Assembly (NCBI GenBank): GCA_948528155.1
Contig: CAOSZT010000067.1
Coordinates: 1-11,555, forward strand
Direction: 5' to 3'
Length of the DNA: 11,555 nucleotides
From: an uncultured Clostridia bacterium
GTDB lineage: Bacteria; Bacillota; Clostridia; TANB77; CAG-508
Shown here in pieces: positions 4,077 through 11,404 of the stretch (positions are counted from its first letter, which is position 1; each line of letters begins with the position of its first letter). The notes below the pieces were generated by a model. It had not been told where the DNA came from. It searched no databases and was given only the letters and a program-made list of their open reading frames with translations. Made by a program: the position numbers and the translations under genes.

Positions 4077-4226
4077 ATGAATAGTGTAGATTTAATGGTA
4101 GAATTAATGATGTTGACACAAAATATAGATTTAAGAATAGAGCCACACCCAATAAAAGTAAAAGATTTTGAAGAAGAAAATCCGTTTGTGCAAGAAATAA
4201 TTGATACAGGAATAAAAGTAGCATAA
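4077..4226 (+). pseudogene. nucleotidyltransferase-domain protein, C-terminal remnant
   Basis: ATG 4077 with GAAAGGAAG upstream encodes 49 residues, MNSVDLMVELMMLTQNIDLR then IEPHPIKVKDFEEENPFVQE and IIDTGIKVA. The IDLRIEPHP...NPFVQEII..GI ending matches the C-terminus of small MNT-type nucleotidyltransferase proteins. In those proteins the Asp ahead of RIEPHP lies on the strand of the third catalytic acid (family knowledge). The N-terminal GSxxxGxxxxxSDIDL half is absent, so the original enzyme has lost its active centre even though a promoter and ribosome binding site precede the stump. Such proteins are often paired with HEPN partners, but none is seen here. A genuine short protein is possible but less likely. 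Confidence 0.6.
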
Positions 4227-4293
4227 TTTATTAATTGGGATTCATAAATAAAAGATTCCTTTTTGGTTTAGAAAAGAGTATTAGGAGGGAAAA

Positions 4294-5133
4294 ATGTTAG
4301 GAGTAGTAATATTAGCAGCATTAATGGCAACAATTGGAACATATATAGATAAACATTTAGTAAACAAAGGAATAAGTAGAAATGATTATTTTTATTACAT
4401 GTGTTTATCAATGATTCCATTTTCAATAATAATGATAGTTATAGAAATATTAACAAATAATTTTAAATTTGAATTTAGCATAATTCCTATTATATTATTG
4501 CTATTGGCGATGTTTGTTAGATACAAAAAACAACATGCAATAGTTGGTTGTTTAACACACTTAAACCCATACGAATCTGTTACATATATGTCTTTAGGAA
4601 TTATATTAGCTTTTATTATTGATAGTATATTAGGAATAAAACAGTTTAATATAATTACATTGGCATCAATAATATTAACATTAATCGGTGTTTTTACATT
4701 AGCAGATGTAAAACTAAAAATAAAATCATTACAAAAGGATTTAATAATTAGAATAGTTTGTGAAATAACAATGGGATATATAACACATTATATTTTAAAA
4801 TATTGGTCAAATGCAAGTTTTATTTTTATTTTAAATTTGTTATTAACAATAATATTCTCAAAAGGTTATACATTTCAATATCATAAAGAAAATAAGAATA
4901 TTTTAAAATGGGTATTTATTCAACAAACATTCGGATTTTGTTCGACTTATTTAGGAAACTATTTATCTTCAAATTCGGTAGTGTTGAGTTCATATAGGAA
5001 GCCCGTATCAATTGTATTAACAATATTAGTAGCTTTTGTAATAAAAAGTAATGAAAAAAAACCAAAACTATTAGATGTCTTTGCAGTATTTTTGGTGGCT
5101 GTTGGTATAGGATTACTAAATATAACATTATAA
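4294..5133 (+). CDS. multi-pass membrane protein, drug/metabolite transporter (EamA-like) type
   Basis: ATG 4294 lies six bases after AGGAGGG (4281-4287). The 279-residue product is almost entirely hydrophobic, with about nine or ten membrane helices alternating with short charged loops. Its size and two-halves layout fit the DMT superfamily. The last third (SSYRKPVSIVLTILVAFVIK, then a charged turn and a final helix LLDVFAVFLVAVGIGLL) resembles the second EamA repeat, where transport proteins end with a G-rich last helix. The substrate is unknown. The gene is followed after 27 bases by a MATE-type transporter (5161), so the two likely formed an export operon. The protein looks intact while its partner is broken. 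The family call rests on topology and the C-terminal pattern only. Confidence 0.65.
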   Translation: MLGVVILAALMATIGTYIDKHLVNKGISRNDYFYYMCLSMIPFSIIMIVIEILTNNFKFEFSIIPIILLLLAMFVRYKKQHAIVGCLTHLNPYESVTYMSLGIILAFIIDSILGIKQFNIITLASIILTLIGVFTLADVKLKIKSLQKDLIIRIVCEITMGYITHYILKYWSNASFIFILNLLLTIIFSKGYTFQYHKENKNILKWVFIQQTFGFCSTYLGNYLSSNSVVLSSYRKPVSIVLTILVAFVIKSNEKKPKLLDVFAVFLVAVGIGLLNITL

Positions 5134-5160
5134 AGAAAAATATATAATAAAAGGTGTAAT

Positions 5161-6419
5161 ATGGAAGAAACAATAAATACAAAAAAACAATTAAAAATAT
5201 CATTGCCTATAGCATTTGAAAACTTAATAAATGTACTAATGACGCTAGTTGATACAATTGCAATATCAACAATACGGAACAAAAGAACTAGGTGTAATAG
5301 GTGCAATGGCAGTTGTGATTAATATAATGCAAATGAGTATTCAAACAATTAATGTAACAAATAGTTCGTTAATTGCTAAAGCAATTGGAGAAAAAGATGA
5401 AAATAAGATTAAATTAATATCTGGAAATTCTATTATGCTTACAATGATAATATCAATAATTACTATACTAATAGTACTATTTGATAAAACCAATTTTACC
5501 TACTTTATTTAATGTTGATAAAATTTGTAATACATATTTAATAATAAGGCTAGTAGGATTTTTTCAAAGTTCTATAGTTACTGTATTATCTGGACAGCAA
5601 AGAACATTAGGAAAGCAAGGAAATATCTTAAAATTAAGAATAATAGCTGTTATTATAAATTTAATTTTGGATATTGTTGTTGTAAATTATGGATATGGCA
5701 TAAAAGGAGTAGCTTGGGTAACAGTTTTATTGGATACATTAATGGCAATATATTTGTTTATAAAATCAAAGAAATCTGTAATTTATAAATTCAATAAAAA
5801 TATAATGAGAAAAATATTTGAACTATTTAAGTGGAACTTTGTAGAAAGAATTGTATCAAGAATTGATAACTTTATATTTAATATATTAGTTTCTAGGATG
5901 GGAGAAAATGAATATGCAGTACATGTTATTTTAATACAGATAAGAGATATAGTTGAATCCTTTATACAAGGATTTGGAGATGGAATTACTATAAGTGTTG
6001 GAATTGCTTCTGGTAAAAACGATGAAAACTATATGATTAAAGTGAGAACGGTTGCTAAAACAATTATTAATATATCATCTATAATAGTTCCAATAATAAC
6101 TTGTATAATTGCATTTATAATAATGAAAATATCTTTAAATGAAGTTAATTTACAAATAATATTTTATCAAATTTTACCAATATTACTATTAGGAATTTAT
6201 ATTGTAATGAGTGCAACATACTATTACGCAATAATTAGGGGGGTGAGAGATTTTAAATTTTTGGCAAAAAGAAATTTTGTGAGTTCTTTAATAAAAATAA
6301 TAGTAGCGACAATTTTGGCATATTCACCATTAGGAATAATAGGTGTATGGATATCTTATTTGATATATTGCATATTACAAAAATACATGTCAAAAAATAG
6401 AGTTGAACAGATGCAATAA
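5161..6419 (+). pseudogene. MATE-family efflux transporter with two frameshifts
   Basis: ATG 5161 follows AAAAGGTG (5149-5156) and encodes METINTKKQL-like sequence, then LPIAFENLINVLMTLVDTIA, the typical first helix of MATE (multidrug and toxin extrusion) transporters. The frame shifts by one base near 5270 (ISTI|YGTKELGVIG) and again at about 5480-5485 (ITILIVLF|IKPILPTLFN). The remainder is open to TAA 6417-6419. Joined, the protein has about 419 residues and 12 predicted helices in two six-helix halves, close to the family's usual 440-460. Both shifts look like single extra bases. The gene could be a recent pseudogene, or the shifts could be consensus errors in the assembly. MATE proteins use Na+ or H+ gradients to expel cationic compounds (family knowledge). 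It shares an operon with the 4294 gene and ends at the terminator at 6428. Confidence 0.85.
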
Positions 6420-6427
6420 TGCTAGTA

Positions 6428-6465
6428 AAGAAGAAATGGCTATAATTCCATTTCTTCTTCTTTTT
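6428..6465. terminator. bidirectional terminator between the MATE gene and the convergent kinase gene
   Basis: AAGAAGAAATGG (6428-6439) pairs perfectly with CCATTTCTTCTT (6448-6459) across an 8-base loop. CTTTTT follows on the plus strand, and on the minus strand the arm continues into TTTAC. It closes both convergent transcription units. Confidence 0.85.
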
Positions 6466-6470
6466 CCTTC

Positions 6471-7052
6471 TCACATTTTAATTTCTACATTAATTATCTT
6501 TTCCAGCATATGAAATGTGTTTTCTAATACATCTGTTCTGTTAAATGAAGTATCTACATACCAAATATTTAATTTTTTGCATTGTTTTTCATATTCTTTG
6601 CTTTTGGTTATCCAATGTTTTGAATGTTCTAATATATATTCATCGTTTATATTGTAAGTCCAATCGATTTCAGTCTCGTATTTTCTAATTTCTTTAAAAT
6701 GCTGTTCTATAGTTTGGTTTGGTGTCCCTAGAAAAAGTAAAACAGTATCTTCTTTATTAAATAATTTAGATGCTTTTTGAGGTGTAATATCACATGTTTC
6801 AACAATATAATCAAATATTCCCTTGTTTCTTTTTATACTTTTATAAAATAAGCAAGATAAGAAATTAGGAAAATCTTCTACCATTCCAATTCCTCCCTTA
6901 CTGTTTATATTATTATTAGGTAAAGTTTCCTGAAAAGCCCCTCTAATTTCATCTCCAGCAATAATATGATAATTAGGATATCTTTTTGATATCATTTTTG
7001 AAAGCGTAGATTTTCCAGACCTTGAACTTCCAAATATTGCAATATTTTTCAT
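6471..7052 (-). CDS. P-loop NTPase, small kinase-like (AAA_33 / adenylate-kinase type)
   Basis: ATG at 7052-7050 follows AAAGGAGG on the minus strand. The 193-residue protein opens with MKNIAIFGSSRSGKSTLSK, a Walker A loop with Lys14 and Ser15. It is followed by IIAGDEIRGAF (about 34-44), placed like the acidic substrate or Mg2+ residue of small-molecule and nucleoside kinases. FDYIVETCDITP (about 81-92) and TVLLFLGTP (about 103-111) fill the next two core strands, the pattern of Zeta-toxin, gluconate-kinase and chloramphenicol-phosphotransferase type enzymes. No membrane segment is present. The substrate cannot be read from the sequence. It is a single-gene unit convergent with the MATE gene. 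A cytosolic phosphotransferase is the most likely role; toxin-like kinases of this fold are an alternative, but no antitoxin gene is adjacent. Confidence 0.7.
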   Translation of the reverse strand: MKNIAIFGSSRSGKSTLSKMISKRYPNYHIIAGDEIRGAFQETLPNNNINSKGGIGMVEDFPNFLSCLFYKSIKRNKGIFDYIVETCDITPQKASKLFNKEDTVLLFLGTPNQTIEQHFKEIRKYETEIDWTYNINDEYILEHSKHWITKSKEYEKQCKKLNIWYVDTSFNRTDVLENTFHMLEKIINVEIKM

Positions 7053-7132
7053 GAGAAGCCTCCTTTTTAATCAAAACTTAAAAATAAGTTAATAAAATTA
7101 TACAATAAACATTAAAAAAATCAATACTTATA

Positions 7133-7161
7133 TTGAAATTAAGTAATAAATTATGTATAAT
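7133..7161 (+). promoter_or_regulatory. sigma-A promoter for the alpha/beta hydrolase gene
   Basis: TTGAAA (7133-7138), a 17-base spacer and a perfect TATAAT (7156-7161). The predicted start near 7168 leaves a leader of about 240 bases before the ATG at 7408. Confidence 0.75.
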
Positions 7162-7407
7162 GCTTTTAGAAAGAGAACAAGAGAGTTCATAACTTTAAGA
7201 ATATTGCTCCAAATTATATGAATAGTATAGATTACACATATCATATTATTTGGTTATTATGCAATTTGAATAAAGACAAGAAATACTACATAAAAAGAAG
7301 GAATAAATATGAAAATAGAATATATAGATTAAGTTTTTATATTTTTTATTAAAACATATACAATAAAACAAAGAATAGAAAATCAGTAAAAAGGGAGTTA
7401 ATTAGTT
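7162..7407 (+). other. long untranslated leader ahead of the hydrolase gene
   Basis: About 245 bases lie between the -10 and the hydrolase start. They hold no recognised riboswitch and no strong hairpin with a T-run. A seven-codon frame (MKIEYID, from 7309) follows GAAGGAA, and a 44-codon frame starts at ATG 7219 without a good ribosome binding site; neither is supported as a gene. Its length is unusual, but I see no mechanism. Confidence 0.4.
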
Positions 7408-8175
7408 ATGACTGAAAAGAAATTAGAAAACACTTCAATTCACTATTGGATTAATGATACAAAAGTTGGAAGTGCAATAATATTTGTACACCCTGCATTT
7501 GCAAATCATACTTGTTTTGATACACAGTTAGATTACTTTAAAGAATATAGAGTTATTACAATAGATTTAATAGGACACGGAAAATCAATAGGAAAAGGAA
7601 CAATAAAAGATACAGCTCTATATATAAATCAAATTATAGAAACAGAAAAAATTGATAAAATCAATTTAGTAGGAGTATCCATTGGAGCAGTATTAGTTCA
7701 AGACTTTGCAAATAAATATCCAAGCAAAGTATCTTCTCTAACTTGTATAGGAGGATATGATAATAATAATTTCGATAAAGATTTACAAAAAGGTAATACA
7801 AAACAACAAATGAAAATGATATTAAAAGCAATGTTTTCTATAAAAGCATTTGCTGAAGACAATAAAAAAATATCAGCATATACAAATGAAGCACAAGAGA
7901 AATTTTATCAAATGAATTTAGGATTTAAAAAGAGTTCATTTAGATACCTTGCAACACTTTGTAAATTAGTTAATAAATATAAAACACCAAAAAGAGAATA
8001 TCCACTTTTAATTGGAGTTGGAGAATACGATAATGACATGGCAAAAAAAGCATCAATTATTTGGCACAAATCAGAGCCAGATAGTAAATTTATAGAATTT
8101 TCTGGAGCAGGACATATAGTTAATATGGATACACCAGAACAATTTAATAAAATATTAAAAAAGGTAATTAGATAA
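7408..8175 (+). CDS. alpha/beta-fold hydrolase
   Basis: ATG 7408 follows AAAGGGAG (7390-7397). The 255-residue protein shows the full alpha/beta hydrolase plan. IIFVHPAFAN (24-33) supplies the oxyanion loop, in HP rather than the usual HG form. TIDLIGHGKS (51-60) precedes the nucleophile elbow GVSIG (89-93), with Ser91 as nucleophile. GVGEYDND (203-210) supplies the acid (Asp208 or Asp210). GAGHIVNMDTPEQFN (233-247) carries the catalytic His236. Length and order match the MhpC/BioH-like single-domain group, which includes esterases and C-C bond hydrolases. The substrate is undetermined. There is no signal peptide, so it acts in the cytosol. It is a single-gene unit with its own promoter and long leader. 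Confidence 0.85.
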   Translation: MTEKKLENTSIHYWINDTKVGSAIIFVHPAFANHTCFDTQLDYFKEYRVITIDLIGHGKSIGKGTIKDTALYINQIIETEKIDKINLVGVSIGAVLVQDFANKYPSKVSSLTCIGGYDNNNFDKDLQKGNTKQQMKMILKAMFSIKAFAEDNKKISAYTNEAQEKFYQMNLGFKKSSFRYLATLCKLVNKYKTPKREYPLLIGVGEYDNDMAKKASIIWHKSEPDSKFIEFSGAGHIVNMDTPEQFNKILKKVIR

Positions 8176-8253
8176 CATATCAAAGAAGAAACAATCATAA
8201 TAGTAACAATCAAGAAACATTTTTTTAGAAAACTATGAAAATTATAATTTTTA

Positions 8254-8262
8254 TGCTATAAT
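8254..8262 (+). promoter_or_regulatory. extended -10 promoter ahead of the glycosidase gene
   Basis: TGCTATAAT (8254-8262) is a TGn-extended consensus -10; the -35 region (TATGAA at 8234-8239) is weak. It lies about 140 bases ahead of ATG 8402. The rest of the 226-base gap (8176-8401) is extremely AT-rich and shows nothing else. Confidence 0.45.
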
Positions 8263-8401
8263 AATCTAAAAAATTAATATCTCATTTATCTTTTGAATAA
8301 AATGTGTTATAACACTATCAAAATTAAATATTAAACTAAATATATTTTACAATATAATTACTAAAAACATTAAAAATTTTATAATATAAAGGAATGAAAA
8401 A

Positions 8402-9490
8402 ATGCAAGATATAGATACAATGACAAATGTAATCTTAAATAATGAATATAAGTTACATGAAGATAAAGAATTAAATAAAACATATAAAAATAATACTAAA
8501 CAAAATAATATAACAACAAAAAAAGTAAAAAAGAAAAAAACAATAAAACAAAAAATAACTTTCATTATAAAAATATTAATAGCTCTAGTAATTTTTACAA
8601 TAACATTTATATTTTTATTTTTTAAAACATCATTATTTCAAAAATATAAAGAACTATGGGTTGTAACAGCAATGTCCACAATGAATCACCAATATTTAGC
8701 AACCTGGTTTTTATCAGATGAAGAAATACAAGAAATATTAAAAAAGTTAGAAGTTCAAAATAATGAAAATTCAAATTCAAATGAAATAAAAATAGCTAAA
8801 AATAATAAAAACGAAATAACTGTAGACAAAATAACAGGTAAAAATTATGTAGGATATGTAATGACAATTCCAAATGCATCAAAAATAAAATTAGTTGATG
8901 GTAGAAAATCAAATAGAGGCTCAAAGTTAAGTGAAATAGCACAAAATAATAATGCAATAGCAGGTATAAATGCGGGAGGATTTTCTGATGCTGGTGGAGT
9001 TGGAGCAGGAAACATATTATGTGATGCAACAATAATAAATAAAAAATTATTATATGGAAATAAAACTTCAAAATATAGTTTAATAGGATTAAGTTCAGAC
9101 AAAAAATTAGTTTTGGGTAAATATACATATGATCAAGCATTAAAAGCAGGTATAGAATCTGCAGTTGAATTTGGACCATTTATAATTGTAAATGGAAAAA
9201 ATCAAATCACAAATTCTAGTTCAGGAGGGATTCACCCAAGAATGGCAATTGGGCAGAAAAAAGATGGAACATTTTTATTTGTAGTAATTGATGGAAGACA
9301 ACCTGGATATAGTATTGGCACAAATTTATTAGAACTTCAAAACATTTTTAATAAATATGGAGCATATAATGCAGCTAATTTAGATGGTGGATCTTCTGCA
9401 ACTATGTATTATGATGGAAAAATTATAAACAAAACATCTACACCTATTGGAGAAAGATATTTGCCAAATGCCTTTATAGTTGAAAAGTAG
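8402..9490 (+). CDS. membrane-anchored phosphodiester glycosidase family protein (NAGPA domain)
   Basis: ATG 8402 follows AAAGGAA (8389-8395). The 362-residue protein has a lysine-rich cytoplasmic N-terminus (38-56) and one membrane helix (about 57-75), then an outward-facing domain. The domain shows the phosphodiester glycosidase (NAGPA, formerly DUF2233) signature: INAGGFSD (189-196), VEFGPFIIVNG (255-265), HPRMAIGQ (278-285), VVIDGRQPGYS (294-304) and NLDGGSSATMYYDG (326-339). In this family the signature regions build the active site that cleaves sugar phosphodiesters. Animal relatives uncover mannose-6-phosphate, and bacterial ones act on surface polymers or exopolysaccharide. Anchoring outside the membrane suggests a cell-envelope substrate, but which one is unknown. 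It is convergent with a VanW-domain gene, also membrane-anchored, across a shared terminator. Confidence 0.88.
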   Translation: MQDIDTMTNVILNNEYKLHEDKELNKTYKNNTKQNNITTKKVKKKKTIKQKITFIIKILIALVIFTITFIFLFFKTSLFQKYKELWVVTAMSTMNHQYLATWFLSDEEIQEILKKLEVQNNENSNSNEIKIAKNNKNEITVDKITGKNYVGYVMTIPNASKIKLVDGRKSNRGSKLSEIAQNNNAIAGINAGGFSDAGGVGAGNILCDATIINKKLLYGNKTSKYSLIGLSSDKKLVLGKYTYDQALKAGIESAVEFGPFIIVNGKNQITNSSSGGIHPRMAIGQKKDGTFLFVVIDGRQPGYSIGTNLLELQNIFNKYGAYNAANLDGGSSATMYYDGKIINKTSTPIGERYLPNAFIVEK

Positions 9491-9511
9491 CCAAACATTT
9501 GACTACTTTTT
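9483..9511. terminator. bidirectional terminator between the glycosidase and VanW genes
   Basis: AAAAGTAG (9483-9490, overlapping the stop codon) plus CAA pair with TTG plus CTACTTTT (9503-9510), followed by TTTAAATTTT. The gene on the minus strand stops at 9517, so one hairpin serves both. Confidence 0.7.
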
Positions 9512-9516
9512 AAATT

Positions 9517-10206
9517 TTATATTAATTTATATAAATCAATAGTAATATTATCTACAGTATTTGTAGCTTTAATTTTAATATCAAAACCAGTATTATTTAC
9601 AAATTTTAGATCATAACTACCATATGCAACAGCAGCATCTTTACCAGTTTGAATATAAGGAACTTTATTACTATGTTCATGTCTTTCAGTAACATTTAAA
9701 TTAGATGTATTTAAAACAGCATTATATAAAGTAGTACTTACTTGACAATTTCCACCACCTAATCCCTTTTGTTTATTCCCATTTTTATCAAAAATATCAG
9801 CTTTTTGGTATCCTCTTTGAGTTGTAGCTTGACCTACAGTATTACAAAATGAAAATGTACTACCATTTGGAACAAGAGTATCATTTAAAGTTGAACAGGT
9901 TATAGTAACATTATTTTGTCTACTACTTTCTTTATTATATATTTTGGTTGAAAAAGAAGATAATAATTCTTCTTTTCTAGGAACATTATTAGTTGTATCA
10001 CCTTGAGATATTTCTAATTTTGCCTTCTCAGTTTCGGTATTGTGGTTTTCATTAGTAGAGGTTTTACTTGAAGTATAGTCTTCCTGTTTAAACTTATTTT
10101 CATCATTTTTATGATTTGTAAAAAAATATATAGCTATTCCTATTGCAATAAGAATTAGTATAATTAAAATAATCCATAATTTATTTTTTTTCAAATTAAT
10201 CACCAT
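9517..10206 (-). CDS. VanW-family protein, membrane-anchored
   Basis: I take ATG 10206-10204 as start (229 residues); the frame is open to a TTG at 10221, and a TTG nearer GGTGA is also possible, since no site has a strong ribosome binding site. KKNK precedes a single membrane helix (about 10-29). A low-complexity Ser/Thr/Asn/Glu linker (about 31-75) leads into the VanW domain: ELLSSFSTKIY (80-90), LVPNGSTFSFCNTVG (111-125), GLGGGNCQVSTTLYNAVL (148-165), ERHEHS (174-179) and DAAVAYGSYDLKF (190-202). VanW occurs in some vanB-type vancomycin-resistance clusters but is far more common as a cell-wall protein of unknown role. No vanHAX genes are nearby, so this is not evidence of resistance. It sits outside the membrane and stands between an envelope glycosidase and a sporulation gene. 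Confidence 0.88.
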   Translation of the reverse strand: MVINLKKNKLWIILIILILIAIGIAIYFFTNHKNDENKFKQEDYTSSKTSTNENHNTETEKAKLEISQGDTTNNVPRKEELLSSFSTKIYNKESSRQNNVTITCSTLNDTLVPNGSTFSFCNTVGQATTQRGYQKADIFDKNGNKQKGLGGGNCQVSTTLYNAVLNTSNLNVTERHEHSNKVPYIQTGKDAAVAYGSYDLKFVNNTGFDIKIKATNTVDNITIDLYKLI

Positions 10207-10226
10207 TTTTAGTGTAACCAAAAAAA

Positions 10227-10255
10227 GTCATAAAATACATAAAGTTGAATATAAT
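10227..10255 (+). promoter_or_regulatory. candidate sigma-E promoter for spoIIIAA
   Basis: GTCATAAA (10227-10234) resembles the sigma-E -35. AATATAAT (10248-10255) matches six of eight positions of the sigma-E -10 CATACAAT, and the spacing of 13 is suitable. The spoIIIA operon is sigma-E controlled in Bacillus subtilis (established). TTGAATATAAT here offers no proper sigma-A promoter because the -35 would abut the -10. Confidence 0.45.
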
Positions 10256-10318
10256 ATTTGTAAAAAGCATGTCCAAAAAACACAATTGATAAGCTTTTAC
10301 AAAAAGGAGAAGATAAAA

Positions 10319-11188
10319 GTGAAAGATACAAATGAAATCCTAAGATACTTTCCAAACAATATATATCAAATTTTTTTAAATTTATTTAGTGAAAATAATA
10401 AAATAATAAATGAAATGCAAGAAATAAGAATGAGAGTAAATAGACCAATAGTGATTAAATTAAGAGATAAAGATTTAATAGTACAATATAATATAAATCA
10501 AACAGAGATACTACAAATTTTAGAAAGATTATGTGAAAATTCTATTTATGCATATAAAAATCAAATTTGTGAAGGATTTATAACAGTAAGAGGAGGACAT
10601 CGTGTTGGATTAACTGGTTCATGTGTTATTGAAAATAAAAAAATTATAAATGTAAAATATATATCAAGTTTAAATTTTAGAATAGCAAGAGAAGTACTCA
10701 ATTGTAGTACTAGAGTTTTAAGAGAAATAATAGATATTGAAAATAATACTATATATAATACAATAATTGCAGCACCACCAGGAAGAGGAAAAACTACAGT
10801 TTTGAGAGATATTATTAGAAGATTAAGTGATGGTATTGAAGAAATTAATTTTAAAGGTAAAATTTGTGGAGTTGTAGATGAGAGAGGCGAAATTGCTTCT
10901 ATGTATAAAGGAATTCCTCAAAATGATATAGGTATTAGAACTGATGTTATAGAAAATGTTGATAAATATCAAGGTATACATATGCTTATTAGGACTATGG
11001 CTCCAGAAATTATTGCTTGTGATGAAATTGGAAGTTCAGATGATGTTGAAGCTATCCATTATGCTTTATATTCTGGTGTTAAAGGGATTTTTACAATGCA
11101 TAGTAAATGTGTTGATGATTTAAAAAATAATAAAAAAATTTATGAATTGATAGATAATAAAGAAATACAAAAAGTTGTGTTTTTATAA
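10319..11188 (+). pseudogene. spoIIIAA: stage III sporulation protein AA, 3'-truncated by an insertion sequence
   Basis: I choose GTG 10319, eight bases after AAAGGAGA (10303-10310), over the open frame back to 10286. The 289 residues match SpoIIIAA, a VirB11/PilB-like secretion ATPase thought to power the SpoIIIA channel between mother cell and forespore. GFITVRGGHRVGLTG (about 88-102) is followed by Walker A APPGRGKTT (K158), GVVDERGEIA (D187, E188), IRTMAPEI and IACDEIG (D235, E236), and FTMHSK (about 262-267). The end reads KEIQKVVFL and stops, where relatives continue with roughly 18-20 more residues (SNKxGPGTI-type ending). The stop arises at the junction with an element whose transposase reads the other way (11405-11555). 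All ATPase motifs survive, so partial function is possible, but downstream spoIIIAB-AH would be cut off from this promoter. Confidence 0.85.
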
Positions 11189-11248
11189 GGTTTTTGTACA
11201 TTTTTCTGTCAATAACTTATGAAAATGTCCCAAAAATTTCAAAAGATA

Positions 11249-11270
11249 AACGGAAAAAATATTTTCCGTT
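11249..11270. terminator. hairpin in the IS 3' end, AACGGAAAA / TTTTCCGTT
   Basis: Perfect 9-bp arms (11249-11257, 11262-11270) around AATA. On the minus strand the arm runs into TTATCTTTT, so it could end the transposase transcript or block transcription entering from spoIIIAA. Confidence 0.55.
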
Positions 11271-11282
11271 TTGCATATAATA

Positions 11283-11318
11283 TGGAGTCTGTTTTCGCTC
11301 GCCGCGTGGCAGGCTCCA
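11283..11318. other. G+C-rich two-tier hairpin in the IS 3' end
   Basis: TGGAGTCTG (11283-11291) pairs with CAGGCTCCA (11310-11318) with one T-G pair, enclosing an inner CGC/GCG stem (11296-11298, 11304-11306). It is strikingly G+C-rich for this genome, and TTTTTT follows on the plus strand at about 11325. It may insulate the element from host transcription or be part of a small RNA. Confidence 0.6.
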
Positions 11319-11385
11319 GATTTAGTTTTTTGTATTAAAATCTACTTTCTTGCTAATAATAATATTAGGCGATAGATTTAATTAA

Positions 11386-11399
11386 GATGCTTTTGCATC
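11386..11399. other. hairpin GATGC-TTTT-GCATC just past the transposase stop
   Basis: Perfect 5-bp arms around TTTT, starting six bases after the transposase stop on the minus strand. No convincing T-run follows, so a role in termination is uncertain. Confidence 0.4.
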
Positions 11400-11404
11400 A
11401 GAGT

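Noticed and set aside
6471..7052. Kinase-like gene as the toxin of a zeta-type toxin-antitoxin pair
   Set aside because: No epsilon-like antitoxin gene beside it; the fold is shared by many metabolic kinases.
7219..7353. 44-codon frame in the hydrolase leader
   Set aside because: No ribosome binding site and no coding-like features beyond Lys/Asn/Tyr bias; kept as leader.
8796..9179. Minus-strand 127-codon leucine-rich frame
   Set aside because: Lies wholly antisense to the well-supported glycosidase gene; no ribosome binding site.
9517..10206. VanW as evidence for a vancomycin-resistance cluster
   Set aside because: No vanH, ligase, vanX or two-component regulator nearby; VanW-domain proteins are common in Firmicutes without resistance.
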